From Amblyomma americanum (taxonomy: Eukaryota > Arthropoda > Arachnida > Ixodida > Ixodidae): DNA of 64,000 bases. Position numbers and translations under genes: made by a program. The notes under the pieces were generated by a model, which did no database searches, was not told the origin of the DNA, and saw only the letters and a program-made list of their open reading frames with translations. Positions 21,350 to 32,189 of this stretch are shown piece after piece. The first letter of the stretch is position 1. The number at the start of each line of letters is the position of its first letter. The stretch covers positions 50,813,007 to 50,877,006 of the forward strand of contig NC_135505.1 in assembly GCF_052857255.1 (NCBI RefSeq). The letters run 5' to 3'.

Positions 21350-24300
21350 GTACGGTTTCATGCGGACTACATGCACCGCCCTTGAGCTGGATGTGAGACG
21401 CTGAGGCTGCACGGTCCCGCCTTGAACAAATAACTTCGTAGGTCACTTCTGTGAGACGGCGCAAAACTCTAGATCTAAAGTCCAAAGCAACGGCACATCA
21501 GTTTTTGAGACAAGCCCCGTCACCATACCATAGTCCACACCCAAACTCGGTCACCGGGGTGGTATGTGACCTGCCAATGACGTAAGTTGCAGCGGCGCAC
21601 ATCTGTGCCCTGCTGCCGCTGAATGTGAATACGGGCCAGTTGGCGTGCTTCCTCGGCGCGCTGAGGCGTGCTTCCTTGGCATGCTTCCTCGGCGCTTTGC
21701 GTCTGGCGTGAGCGGTGGTGATCAGTGCAGCATGGAATCTCCAACATCCAACATCAACTGAACGACACGACCGTGGACCAGAAGAAATGGTGTAAAGCGG
21801 GTCGTCTCTTGGGTGGCCGTTTTTTAGGCGTATGTGACATAATGAAAAATCTCGTCCCAGATTTGTGCTACGAGTCTATGTACACTGCGAATATGTCGGC
21901 GATTGGTCTTTTGAGTCGCTCTGTAGGCCACTTCGTCTGTGGGTGATAGGCAGTGGTTTTGCGATGGCTCGTGTGACTGAGTTCAAACACGTCGCGCATG
22001 AACTGTTCCGTAAACGCTGTGCCTCGTTCATTGATTACGTGGAACGGTGCACCATGACGTAACACGATTTGCTGCATAAAATTTTGGGCGATCTCAGATG
22101 ACGTGCCACGCTGCGATGCTTTAGTTTCCGCATACCTTGTTAGATAGTCCGTCACGCCTATAATTCATTGGTGACCGGCCGATGACACAATAAATGGGCG
22201 CAGAAAATCGATGTTGACTTGGTCAAACTGCGTTCGAGGAGGTTCAATAGGTTAGAGCAAACCCGCGAGCTTGAGAGGTGGCGCCTTACGACGTTGGCAC
22301 TCGCGGCTGCCTGTGACGTAACGTTGGAAAGCGTAAGTAAGTTTGGGCAATAATACGCCTGGCGCCTGACTAAAGTGAGTGCAAAGCCCATGTGGTCGGA
22401 GTTGGGTTCATCGTAGCAAGCGAAAAGGATATCGGCGCGGAGGTCTGGCGACACCACGTGGAGGTGCGCTCGGTAATCAGTGCTGGAGTTTTCCTTAGAT
22501 AAAATGCCGTTCGAAGGCAGACAGGCTGCAGGTTCGCAGAAAATTGTCGAGGTACGTCTGAAACTCGGCCCTCCAAATAATCAATCACATGCCGCAGGTC
22601 TAAGTCAGCTTACTGTCGGGCCATGAATTCTAAGTCGCAGGCTACTATTAGAAAAGCACTCTCGTCCTACATGCTCTCATCAGCTAGCCCGACGGGTGCA
22701 CGCGAGAGTGCGTCAGCGTCTTCGTGCGTCTGGCCAGATTTATGCACAATCGTGTAGTCAAATTCTTGGAGGCAGAGGTTCTATCGGTCTATGCGCCCCG
22801 ATGGGTCGCGAATATTCGCCAGCCAGCACTAAGAATAGTGGGCGGTAACCACTTTGAACGGGCGGCCGTAGAGGTAAGGAGAAAATTTCATGTTGGCCAC
22901 ACAACCGTGAGGCATTCTTTTTCCGTAGTCGAACAGTTTGTTTCAGCGCGAGAGAGTGAACGGCTTGCGTACACGATGACACTTTCCGCGCCACTTTGGT
23001 GTTGGGCGATTATGGCGCCGAGGCCGACGTTGCTGTCGTCGATGTGGACTTCGGTGTCAGCCAGCCTATTCATCAAAGTGCGCAAGAACAGGATTTGCCT
23101 GCAGTCGCCTGTGCTGCTCGGCAAAAGCCTCTTGTCCCTCGGCGGCCCACAAGAAGGGTGTATAATTGTGCGTGAGGCGGTTCAACAGGTGCGGCAAACT
23201 TTGAAAAGTTAGCGTTGAAGGGGCGGTAGTATGCGAACAGACTCAGAAAGCGTTGGACAGGTTTCTTGGTTGTAGGAACGAGAGAATCGGCGGCAGCAGC
23301 AGTTTTCTTGGGGTCGAACTTAACGCCATCGGCACTCACAAGATGACCGATGAACTTAAACGCTTTGTACCGAAAGTGGCCGACTTAACGATTCAGCGTT
23401 AAGTCGGCCGACCGGAGGGCATCTAATACAGTCCTCAGGTGTGCTGGGTGTTCGGCAAAAGTTTCGAAAAACACGACGACGTCCCCGACATAAACAAAAC
23501 AAGTTTGCCATTTGAGTCCAGCGAGAACTGTATCCATCATGCGCTGGAAAGTTGCCGGCGCTTAACATAGCCCAAAACCCAGAACTTTAAATTCATACAC
23601 TCCGTCGGGGGTAACGAAAGCCGTTTTTCGCGATCCCGCTCGTGGACCTCTATCTGCCAGTACCCGCTTTTTAAGTCAATCGGGGAGGTTTACTGGGCGC
23701 GACGAAGTCTGTCGAGCGAGTCATCGATAAGAGGCAGCGGGTAGACGTCAATTTTAGTCATGTTGTTCAGCTTTCGGTAATGAACGCCGAAGCGGATTGT
23801 CCCATCATTTTTTTTTCAACAGCACGAGAGGTGACGACCAGGGCTGTTGGAAGGTTGAATGATCCATCTGAACGCATCTCCTTCACATCCGTTTGTATAG
23901 CCTCACGCTCCTTCGGTGAGTTACGGTACGGCTGCTGGCAGATAGGGCGGGCACCGTCGTGCGTAATTATGCGGTGCTTAATAAGAGCCGTTTGCCGTAC
24001 TTTCCACGAAGACGCGAAACAGGTAGTGTATTCGAGTAGGAGATCACGGAGTTCTCGATATTGAGTCACTGAGAGGCCCTGACTGATGTCAGGACCGCCC
24101 AGGGACGGGCGAACAGGTCGAACAGCTTTTAACGCGAAAAAGTCAGAAATCACCGCAATTACGTCGGCGAATGCTATAGCAGTAGCACGAAAAAAATGCC
24201 GGGGCTCGTTAGAGGGTTAGTCACCAAGAACTCAGACCAGTGGTCGTGGAGATGGATTAGGCTTCGCGCTGAGCAGATGCCTTGGGAGAGCAAAAGGGAT

Positions 24301-24377
24301 AGGTTGCCTTCTGCGACCGCTGTCCCTTCACCTAGTCCGTCACGGTGAACACTCACAAAACACCGGCTCGTGGTGGT
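21350..24377 (-). pseudogene. Gy4 gypsy pol (protease-RT linker to integrase)
   Basis: Leftward from 24360: a linker with GEGTAVAEGNLSLLLSQG; the RT N-terminus with VTQYRELRDLLLEYTTCF and KHRIITHDGARPICQQPYR (24100-23900); RT palm near 23500 with FQRMMDTVLAGLKWQTC followed by YVGD where YLDD is expected; RNase H with SNVGLGAII and [11 protein letters not shown]; integrase with TDYLTRYAETK, INERGTAF (second catalytic Asp read as Glu) and PTERLKRPIAD at 22150-21870; and a C-terminal GDRVWVW at 21550. Frameshifts and stops break it into about ten pieces. Gag and the 5' end are missing; a LINE tail abuts at 24378. Confidence 0.8.
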
Positions 24378-25010
24378 ATTTTTTATTTATTTCTTATTTA
24401 CATAATACTGCAGACCTCATGTGGTCAAAGGTGGAAGGGCAGATAACATGGCATATTTACAAACGCCATAAAGTTATTACGTAGACAAAAGGTTTGACAC
24501 ATGGAACAAATGAGCGAAGCAAGTCAAAGGAAATACATTGCACATCAATCTGCACATCAAAATTCATTGCTAAGATTTCTTTCAAAACTGTCACTTGAGA
24601 CAATCTGTTCAGGCAGTGCATTCCAATCGTTTATAGCTTGCGGAAGGTATGAGTATTTAAACAAGTTTTTTTTTCGGAAAATATGATGTTAGGGCACGGG
24701 TATGTTGGTGACGGGTTTTTCGTGTAGTTGAAGGTGTAAAATAAACTGAAGAAGAAATTCCAAACTTTCCCTGGATGAGTGAATGAAGAAACGTTAATCG
24801 AGGATTTTTACGTCTTATATAAACAGGTTTAATTTCCTTTGAGGCCATTGAAGCGGTATCTAAACACTCGATGGAAATTCCAAGGATGGCGCGTTGGCAC
24901 TCCTCGGTATAAATATCAACTTTATCGGTCGAAAATGTGACAGTGCCATTTCGGAAGGTCGATAATAGCTCAATACACCAGAAAAAAATCAGCGGCAAGG
25001 AAACTGTCAC
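24378..25010 (-). pseudogene. CR1/L2-type LINE, C-terminal fragment and 3' tail
   Basis: The minus-strand frame from 25010 contains a region after the RT thumb with CLDTASMASKEI and TRALTSYFPKKKL. After a one-base shift in a T9 run it continues as FKYSYLPQAINDWNALPEQI, the typical end of CR1/L2/Jockey ORF2. An A-rich tail (AAATAAGAAATAAATAAAAA) ends at 24378 against Gy4, suggesting the LINE inserted into Gy4's 5' half. Confidence 0.7.
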
Positions 25011-25363
25011 TAAAGCAATTAGGTAGAACTAGGTAGCTGACAACAAACGTTGAGCAGTGAATTTGGACTGTTGCTGTGCACAGGCCAAGCGTAGTGACGA
25101 CATTTCCGCCAGCCGTGAGAAACTGCGCGCCAGACTATGGCGTCATTGCTTGTTAAGAGGCGCCGCTAGCTTTCTGCTTAAAGTAACATCTATAGGGCGG
25201 TTTTGCAACCTTGTGGTCAGTGTTATTTCGGAAAATAAAGAGTACTGGGTCTGATGCTATTCGTGGTGTTCCGAGAGGCTCACTTCAGTGTGCAATACTG
25301 TATTATTAGTAGCCAAAAGGAAACCTTTCTGGTTAACTTCCTCGCCTTTCCCCCATCTCTTCA

Positions 25364-25433
25364 TCTATATATCTCTCTGTGGTAATTATTCACGAGCCTC
25401 TATATATCTCTCTGTAGTAATTATTCACGAGCC
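25364..25433. repeat. Tandem duplication of 35 bp
   Basis: Two adjacent copies starting TCTATATATCTCTCTGT, with one difference. They sit in 25011-26059, where I see no other gene. Confidence 0.95.
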
Positions 25434-26059
25434 TCCTCCCATGCGCAAACGTAGCGGTGCCAGCAGAACGTTAGCAGTGCTGATGAGAGGCCGGAGCGGC
25501 TGGGGCCGGAGCCGCCTGAGGAATATGTCCTCTCCCTGAAACCTGCTGCGACTGAAACCTGGGGTCCTGTGGACTGTATTATTAACCAGAGAGTCACTGG
25601 TTATTACTTATTGCTCACTAATATCAATCTCACTTTTGGCTGTGAAACATGTCTCGTTAGTGTTTTATTATCTTAACGTGGTGCTGGATTTTGAGTTTTG
25701 TATTTGAGAACGCAGCGAAACATAACCGGCCAAATACTTCATTGGTGGTGGATTGATGATGGACTGCCAAGAATTTTTGTGAACAGTGGACAGCTCATAG
25801 TATATTGTTACGTATGTAACTCTAATAACTCCACAAGTTTTAAGTAGCGCATAAATACCGGTCATAAAAATTATGATCTTTCGTCTAGCTCAAATTCAAC
25901 ATTTACAATCACGCAAACCAATAGAAAAAAAATGAACGCACGTCGCTATGCTTGGAGACGCCTTCTTAAGCCACGTAGCGTCTTTGTGTAAAGCAACTGT
26001 TAACTGGGTTTGCTCCTAAGCATTATGAAGCCATACCACGAGAGCGAAATAACGAGAAG
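25434..26059. other. No recognisable gene
   Basis: A CTGATGAG box at 25478 was tested and rejected as a hammerhead. No coding motif. Confidence 0.45.
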
Positions 26060-26394
26060 AATAACAATTGGATAGAGCCCATTTGGCAGGTTCTTTGTGA
26101 TCATCGGTGGTAGTTTACCAATGTCCCTCAAGAGAAAAAAGTTTAAGACCCGTATTTTACTGGTACTTACCTATGGGGAGAGAAAGTGGAGTCTAAAGAA
26201 AGGGGGTCGACTTAAATTATGGACAGCGCAGCGGGCTAGGAAAGACTAATGGTAGGTGTAACTTTATGATATAGAAAGGCAGAGTGGGTCAGGACCCAAA
26301 CACGGGTTAATGACATCGTAGTCGAAATCAAGTGGAAGAAATAGGCTGGGCAGGGCATGTCAGGCGAATGCAAGGTAGCCGCTGTCCTTAAAGG
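26060..26394 (+). pseudogene. RTE-type LINE, RT thumb fragment (RTEa)
   Basis: The plus strand reads SLPMSLKRKKF then VLTYGERKWSL, with a later GRACQANAR matching the end of RTE-type ORF2. A SINE-A inserted directly after it. A 3' tail of the same kind lies at 27190. Confidence 0.7.
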
Positions 26395-26408
26395 TGCAAT
26401 AAAGAGGA

Positions 26409-26651
26409 TTTGGTTTGATTTGATTTTGAGGGGTTTAACGTCCCAAAGCGGCTCAGGCTATTAGGGACGCCGCAGTGAAGGGCTGCGGAAATTTCGACCA
26501 CTTGGGGTTCTTTAACGTGCACTGACATCGCTCAGCACACGGGCCTCTAGAATTTCACCGCCATCGAAATTCATCCGCCACGGCCAGGATCGAACCCGCG
26601 TCTTTCGGGTCAGCAGCCAAGCGCTGTAATCGCTGAGCCACCGCGGCGGAC
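26409..26651 (-). mobile_element. SINE-A, full-length with 14-bp target site duplication
   Basis: 243 bp in minus orientation. Read that way it starts GTCCGCCGCGG, has A box TGGCTCAGCG (26640-26631) and B box GGTTCGATCC (26596-26587), passes through CAGTGCACGTTAAAGAACCC and ends in a short AAATCAAATCAAACCAAA tail. It is flanked by perfect direct repeats TGCAATAAAGAGGA at 26395-26408 and 26652-26665, as produced by LINE-driven retroposition. It resembles the tick tRNA-derived SINE known as Ruka, though the name is from memory. It serves as reference for the other copies here. Confidence 0.9.
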
Positions 26652-26665
26652 TGCAATAAAGAGGA

Positions 26666-27189
26666 ATAGGAACTCGATTTTTTACCGCAGGAACACTATC
26701 TACACGTTTTGGGCATTGTAAGAAACTTCAAATTATTTTCCTGTCTGGCCGAGTGCCCTAAGTAAATCACAATAAACGTCCCGGCTCCCGCTTTTCTTTC
26801 CTTTTTTTGAACTAGACGAGGTAGATAGAAGGATCCAACCAACGCGTCAGCCAGTCCCGTGGCGGCTTGCCGCACTGCCAGCGGCGGAGTGATACGTAAA
26901 TCAAAGCGTCCCTGTGTATTTTTATGTCTGTGGGCTAATTTTCTTTTATATTGTCTATGAACGAAACTGTTCATTCACAGAAACCTAAAGAAAACAAAAT
27001 AATAGTGAAAGCCAAGTCGTCACTGGAATGGCTGATAGGCACTACACGTGTTGGTTCACTGCGCCTACCTACCGCTTTGAGTTCAAAACAAGGCGGGAGC
27101 CGGGACATTTAATCCAATTTAATTAGGACAGTTGGCCAGACAGGAAAATATTTCGAAGCTTCTAAGAACGCCCGGAACGTTCAGATAGA
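26666..27189. other. No recognisable gene
   Basis: Sequence between two RTE-like pieces with no visible coding motif. The 92-codon minus frame at 26696-26974 has no domain. Confidence 0.4.
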
Positions 27190-27440
27190 GTTCCCGAGGT
27201 AAAAACACGAGTTAAGATTTCTCTTTAGTGCACCTTCAAAGGTAACAGATTGGATTACAAGGGAAGAAAAGTGTAGCAGTTGGCGGAATAAAGTTAGGTG
27301 GGTGGTTGAGATGAAGAAGTGGGCGTGATAGGCTGGCCGCAGCTGGCACAAAAATGGTTTAATTGGAGAGATATGGGAGAGCCGTTTGCCCTGCAGTGGG
27401 CGCAGTCGGGCTGCTGCGGATGATGATAATGATGCATATG
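27190..27440 (+). pseudogene. RTE-type LINE 3' end
   Basis: Reads TDWITREEKCSSWRNKVRW and ends PCSGRSRAAADDD, where the final Asp codons belong to a GATGAT-type tail (27419-27435), as at the ends of other RTE copies here. Stops interrupt it. Confidence 0.6.
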
Positions 27441-27575
27441 GGCACATTTACAGCCGCTCTCAAGACCAAACGGTGTTGAAATGTTAGGGAGAATGGTTCC
27501 TCACAGATTTAAAGAATAAACGGTTCTATAATGGTCTACTACACGGCTATGTATCAAGCTCGTTTGCCAGGCTAC

Positions 27576-27603
27576 TTTTTTTTTTTGGGGGGGGGGGGGG
27601 GGG
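27576..27603 (+). repeat. T11-G17 homopolymer junction
   Basis: Eleven T followed by seventeen G, then GAGGGGAGGGG. A G-quadruplex is possible; length is probably polymorphic or error-prone in assembly. Confidence 0.95.
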
Positions 27604-29217
27604 TTGAGGGGAGGGGAATACAGTATTTCAGTAGTGCGATTCAGACACTGAAAAAAGAACAAATTAACACAATAAACAAGAGAAAAGCATTGGCATATGC
27701 CACTGTTTCCTACTTCATACTTAATCTCTTTTTTCCCATACAACTACATGCATTTTATATGTGTAATAGTTCCAGTACGGCTGTGAAATGTGAATTACTA
27801 CTCTTGTGGCCACCACATACAACACTTTTATTCTCGAATTGTTCCGCACCTGCACCTTATTTTGTGCATCCGGTCACAGTCTGTCAGATAAAACAACCTC
27901 TTTGGCCCGTGGACTTTTTCAAGTATTAGTGTGCACTTCGAGCATCCGTTAATGCATTGTTCCCGTTGCGATTACTCAGCGAGAGCAGCAGGGTATACTC
28001 TTGTACAGTCGAGAACGGCTCGAAGATTAATGCCCCTTCACGATATAAGGCACTATGAACATGATTCCTTTAGTTAACAAAATTTTTTCGAAGTGACTGG
28101 ACTGGTTAATGAATCGAAGGCTCTCTAAATATTAATACTTCTCGTAATTTTAATATTTATTAAAAATTTATAATACAATCTTGAAAAGAATATGGCAACT
28201 TTTCGGCATAAGCATTGACGGAGTCGGCGTCATATTGTGTCACACAAGCACTGTTTTTATCATCACGCCAAAGCAGTTACTCAGGGGCACTTGGAAGCCA
28301 TAGTGAGCGCCGTCGATCTCGTGCCAAACGTTCAAGAGCAACGGTTTTATACCGGGAAACTATATGCGTAATCTTATCTTCATCCCTTTTCGAGAAATTA
28401 AGTCGAAACGAAGCCTACTCATTAGGCTCCCGTGCTTTCTGTTCATATTTCATTTGTGATCAATTTGCAGGCACCCTCATGACCACATCGTAAGCGTATT
28501 TTTCCGCACGGCTGGAAGTAAGCAACACATGCCTTTTCAGCCATCCCTTGATAGCTAATTATCCTAGAAAGGAGAATGATAATTGTTCCCAACTTTCCCA
28601 ATTGCCGTGCGCTTGATGCACTCAACTGTGCACTTTAGTATTCAAATGACCAGAATTATGCATTTAGAATTATCTAAGCGCAATAGGTGCTCTGCGGTCA
28701 AATTTTCTGCCATAACATCATCAGTCTTTCAGGCAACGTCGCCAATTATTATTTGCTTTGGAAACTGCACAGGCGAGAACTTTTGACAAGCATGATTTAT
28801 AATATGCTGACATTTCAGCATGTGCTCGCGCTTAATTACGCATCTGAAGGTGTTCATGCCTTTACCTAATTACACAATATATCATACTGCTGCAACCGTG
28901 AAATGATTGGCTACTCCTAAGGAGCAAATCTTACAGATTCCGGAGAAATGTTGTTTCCGAAAAATATCTGCTATACCCTCACTTTAAACAATGGCACCTA
29001 GAGAAGACTCTTCTTCCAAACTTAAAATTTCATTTCATTGTTATATACAGATGTCTTGCGCAGAAGCGACAATAGTCTCGATGGCTTTATGGGCTAATAG
29101 GGACGAAAAATTTACCTGTTATCAATCTGATCATTACTTGTTTTCGCAACTTGAGCCTTCAAAATAAAAAAAACAAGTCCTTTAAATGAGTGCAATAATT
29201 ATAGTTGCAAAATTTCT
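27604..29217. other. No recognisable gene
   Basis: AT-rich, with only short frames lacking motifs. Possibly unique intergenic or intronic DNA. Confidence 0.45.
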
Positions 29218-29677
29218 TTACTTTTGGGGCTTAAACAAGCCATTAGGCAGTCGATAATTACTTTTACACTGCAGTACCTGCAATATTTGCATAATGTCGA
29301 GCTTCAAGCAACTATAGAAAGGGCTCCTGAGAAGCAAGTAATGCCTCAGTAGCGTACCACCACCATTATCATAAACCAGGGAAATCATTGTTGGCTGTTC
29401 GCCTGAAGGAAAAGCAGTCGTGGTGGAGGAAATAAGCAGGAGCGAATCGGGCTGTAAATTTTTCGAATAGTAGAGGTGGCATTGGCGTATTCTATACCGC
29501 CTGAGGAAAGTACACGCTGCTGGCGCCACGCATTTTTAGTTGGAACTTGTCTAGTACGGCATTGGCGATTTTAGCGAGCTCTAAGGTGATCATCTGATTG
29601 TCAACTGATACTACCATCAAGCTAGTATTAGCGCTTTGAGCTAGGTGGCGGTAGTGACCGAGAGATGTGCGTTTCAT
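29218..29677 (-). pseudogene. Unidentified protein-like region, frameshifted
   Basis: Two overlapping minus-strand frames in different phases look protein-like and follow each other. The first (29677-29492) contains TSLMVVSVDNQMITLELAKI and NAVLDKFQLKMRGASSVYF. The second (29529-29218) contains LQPDSLLLISSTTTAFPSG and TLLRHYLLLRSPFYS. Joining them needs a shift near 29500. CAG|GTACTG near 29270 could be a splice donor. I do not recognise the family, and it may be a decayed host gene or transposon piece. Confidence 0.25.
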
Positions 29678-32189
29678 GCGTGGCGCTCAACGTCGTGAGA
29701 GAAGCGAGGTCTGGGAGCATAGGCCGCCGGCGTGCACTGCGTAAATTGTTGTTGACGATGAAAAAGTTTATAATGCGCACAACGGGCTCCCTGAATCAGT
29801 GGAGACTTCAATCGCGCTTTCAGGTAGGCGGAGGCGGTGTCGGCCAGCGAAAGACTGCTTTCGCACAATACTTCGTACATGACAGGACAGAAAGGCAACT
29901 TTTAACTTTTTTATCAGACAAATGAAGCAAGGTGCGCTTCGTTTGCTGCCAATATCGATTTAGGCGCACATTTATAAAAGATAATGTTATAAAAGACTCC
30001 ACTATAAGGAACATTATATCCGCAGATACCTCCGCGGGGCGCTATAGCTTTCTGCTAATGGTTGATAGAACCTGAGCCCATTGGCTTTCTACGGCAATGT
30101 AACTTCTCGGGGTGAGCCCAGAACAGCCTATGAAAGCAAGATTTTTTGAAGCATTTGAAGATTATACCATTCTCATCAATATTTTAAATAACGGTAGGTA
30201 GAAGTTGCCTCACAAGTAATAAGACGTTTAAGGAAGATAGACTTGAGAAAAAATTTTAACACGAATGCATTCCTGCACTGAGGTTATCTCGGTGTAGCTT
30301 GAATTGCACCGTTTAATCCTTATTGTTCGATAAATGCCGTGTGTATAGTATTCTTGGCTGCTTTCGGCGCTTGAGGTACCCCCGTCGTGCGCCTCTTCTC
30401 TTTTCACAGATAATCGCAATCAGTATCCATCGGGGATATAGTAGTTAACGGGTTGCCCTTTTCAGGCGCTTCTCTCCAACTTAACATCGCGTTGAGGGGC
30501 TATGGATGCTTAACGCGCTATTAGTAATCTTCGGTTTTAGGGATGCGCTTGGCCGCCTTGTGTCTAGCGTACGGATAGATGCATCCCTAAAATGTACATT
30601 CTGAAACAGTGCTGAGCAGTGGTCGCCATGAAAATATTTTCACAGCTCTTTCATTTTGCGCAACATTCATCAGAACACATGTTTTTGGTGTCAGCACTGC
30701 TTCTCGTTTACAGAAATAGGGAAGCAAAGTTGCTTTCTCCCTCTTTGGTAGACACACTGAATACGCCTTGAGGGAATGAAGGATGAAATAAAGAAAAGAA
30801 AAATATAGTATGCCCGGTACTCGTGTCGTTGAGATTAATTTTCACCACCTTACGCTTTTCAACGCGCTATGGCTGTATCAAGCGCATGAGAGATTTTTGT
30901 TTTAACTTAGCAACAACGAAACATGGCATCCACATTAGAGATTCGTTTTCCAGATTTCGGGCGAAACTGTTGGACACGCTTACGACAGAACGACTGTAGC
31001 AGGTGTTAATTTATGTGCACATCTCCCAAGCATGCTTATTCAGCAGGCGATTAGAGGCCGCATGGAGGGGAGAGCAAAGTTGCTTAAGATGAGCAGACGT
31101 GCGGAGCGAAAAACGGCCGGAATTAAGACGGCAAAGTAATTGTGATGTATAAAGGGGATTCATGCCTTAAATCTAGAACGCTCCTTACATTATATCATTT
31201 CCTATACTTACGTGAGTTACCTTTCTTCAACCTTCTCAATGTGCAGGAGCCCTACAGGGCCTCAGCAGATTCAGAGGCTTCCGTTCACCGTCTCTTAAAG
31301 AAGGTATAAAGAAGAAAGTCGGGCTAGTTAGCACTTCTCATTAGCGGCCTTCAACAGGGTAACTAACGCTAAAAAACACCAGGGACCAAAGAGGTACGGA
31401 CAAAATATCAAGATACCTACGAGACACGCGCTAGACATCAACTAGAATGTCTCTACTGTCTTTTTAGCGTCTGTAGCGTTAGTATCTTTTCTACTACGCT
31501 TTTTGAACGCTAGTTGCCATTTTATAACCAATCAAAAAAGGAGAACCACGGAAATGTGATAAAGCCGCCAGGCGAATTTGATGTCGAGGCTCTGCATAGA
31601 TGGCTAGCATATATAGATGTATTCGTCAGAACCGATGGCATAGAGTCAAAACATCCACCTGACGTAAAAGACGACAGAAGTTAGAATCCCACTCAGGCAC
31701 TGTTCTGCCCCAGATAAACCATAAAGTTGGCACATACACTTAAGACGCCTCACGCGTGAGACGGCGTAAGCCCGGCCGCTCACTTTGTGACCTCGGTTGT
31801 TGCGCGCTGCGGCACACTGTGACCCAATGCCACCGAGCTAGAAATTCTACCTCTCCATGTCTCTACAGAGCCGTCACCGCACCCCTTCTGATCCGCGCGT
31901 TAACTTCATGAAGGCATTCACATCCGTACCGCGGCCTGCGCTGCGATTTAAGGGTATGACGCTAATGTTAATGAGTTAATCCCTTGATATGCAGAATTCA
32001 TCCTTCTCTACTTAACATTCGTATGTTTTGTTTAATTAAAGACCCTAAAGGCCCTTTTCAGGCATTACATAGGGGGCGTACACTTAAATATAAACAATAC
32101 TCCACACATAGTGCTACAAGTAACACAAATCCAAAACAACAGGCAAAATCGAAAAACAATACAGAAAATTCGAAGTTGAGCGTATGCAG
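29678..32189. other. No recognisable gene
   Basis: Scattered short frames with no domain. The only structure I note is the inverted repeat at 30535-30592. Confidence 0.45.
30535..30592. repeat. Perfect 12-bp inverted repeat
   Basis: TTTTAGGGATGC at 30535-30546 and GCATCCCTAAAA at 30581-30592, separated by 34 bases. No flanking duplication seen. Confidence 0.8.

Noticed and set aside
25478..25580. CTGATGAG followed by GAAAC, suggesting a hammerhead ribozyme
   Set aside because: The stem II partner is separated from GAAAC by extra bases (CCT) and no consistent stem I/III with a UH cleavage site forms.
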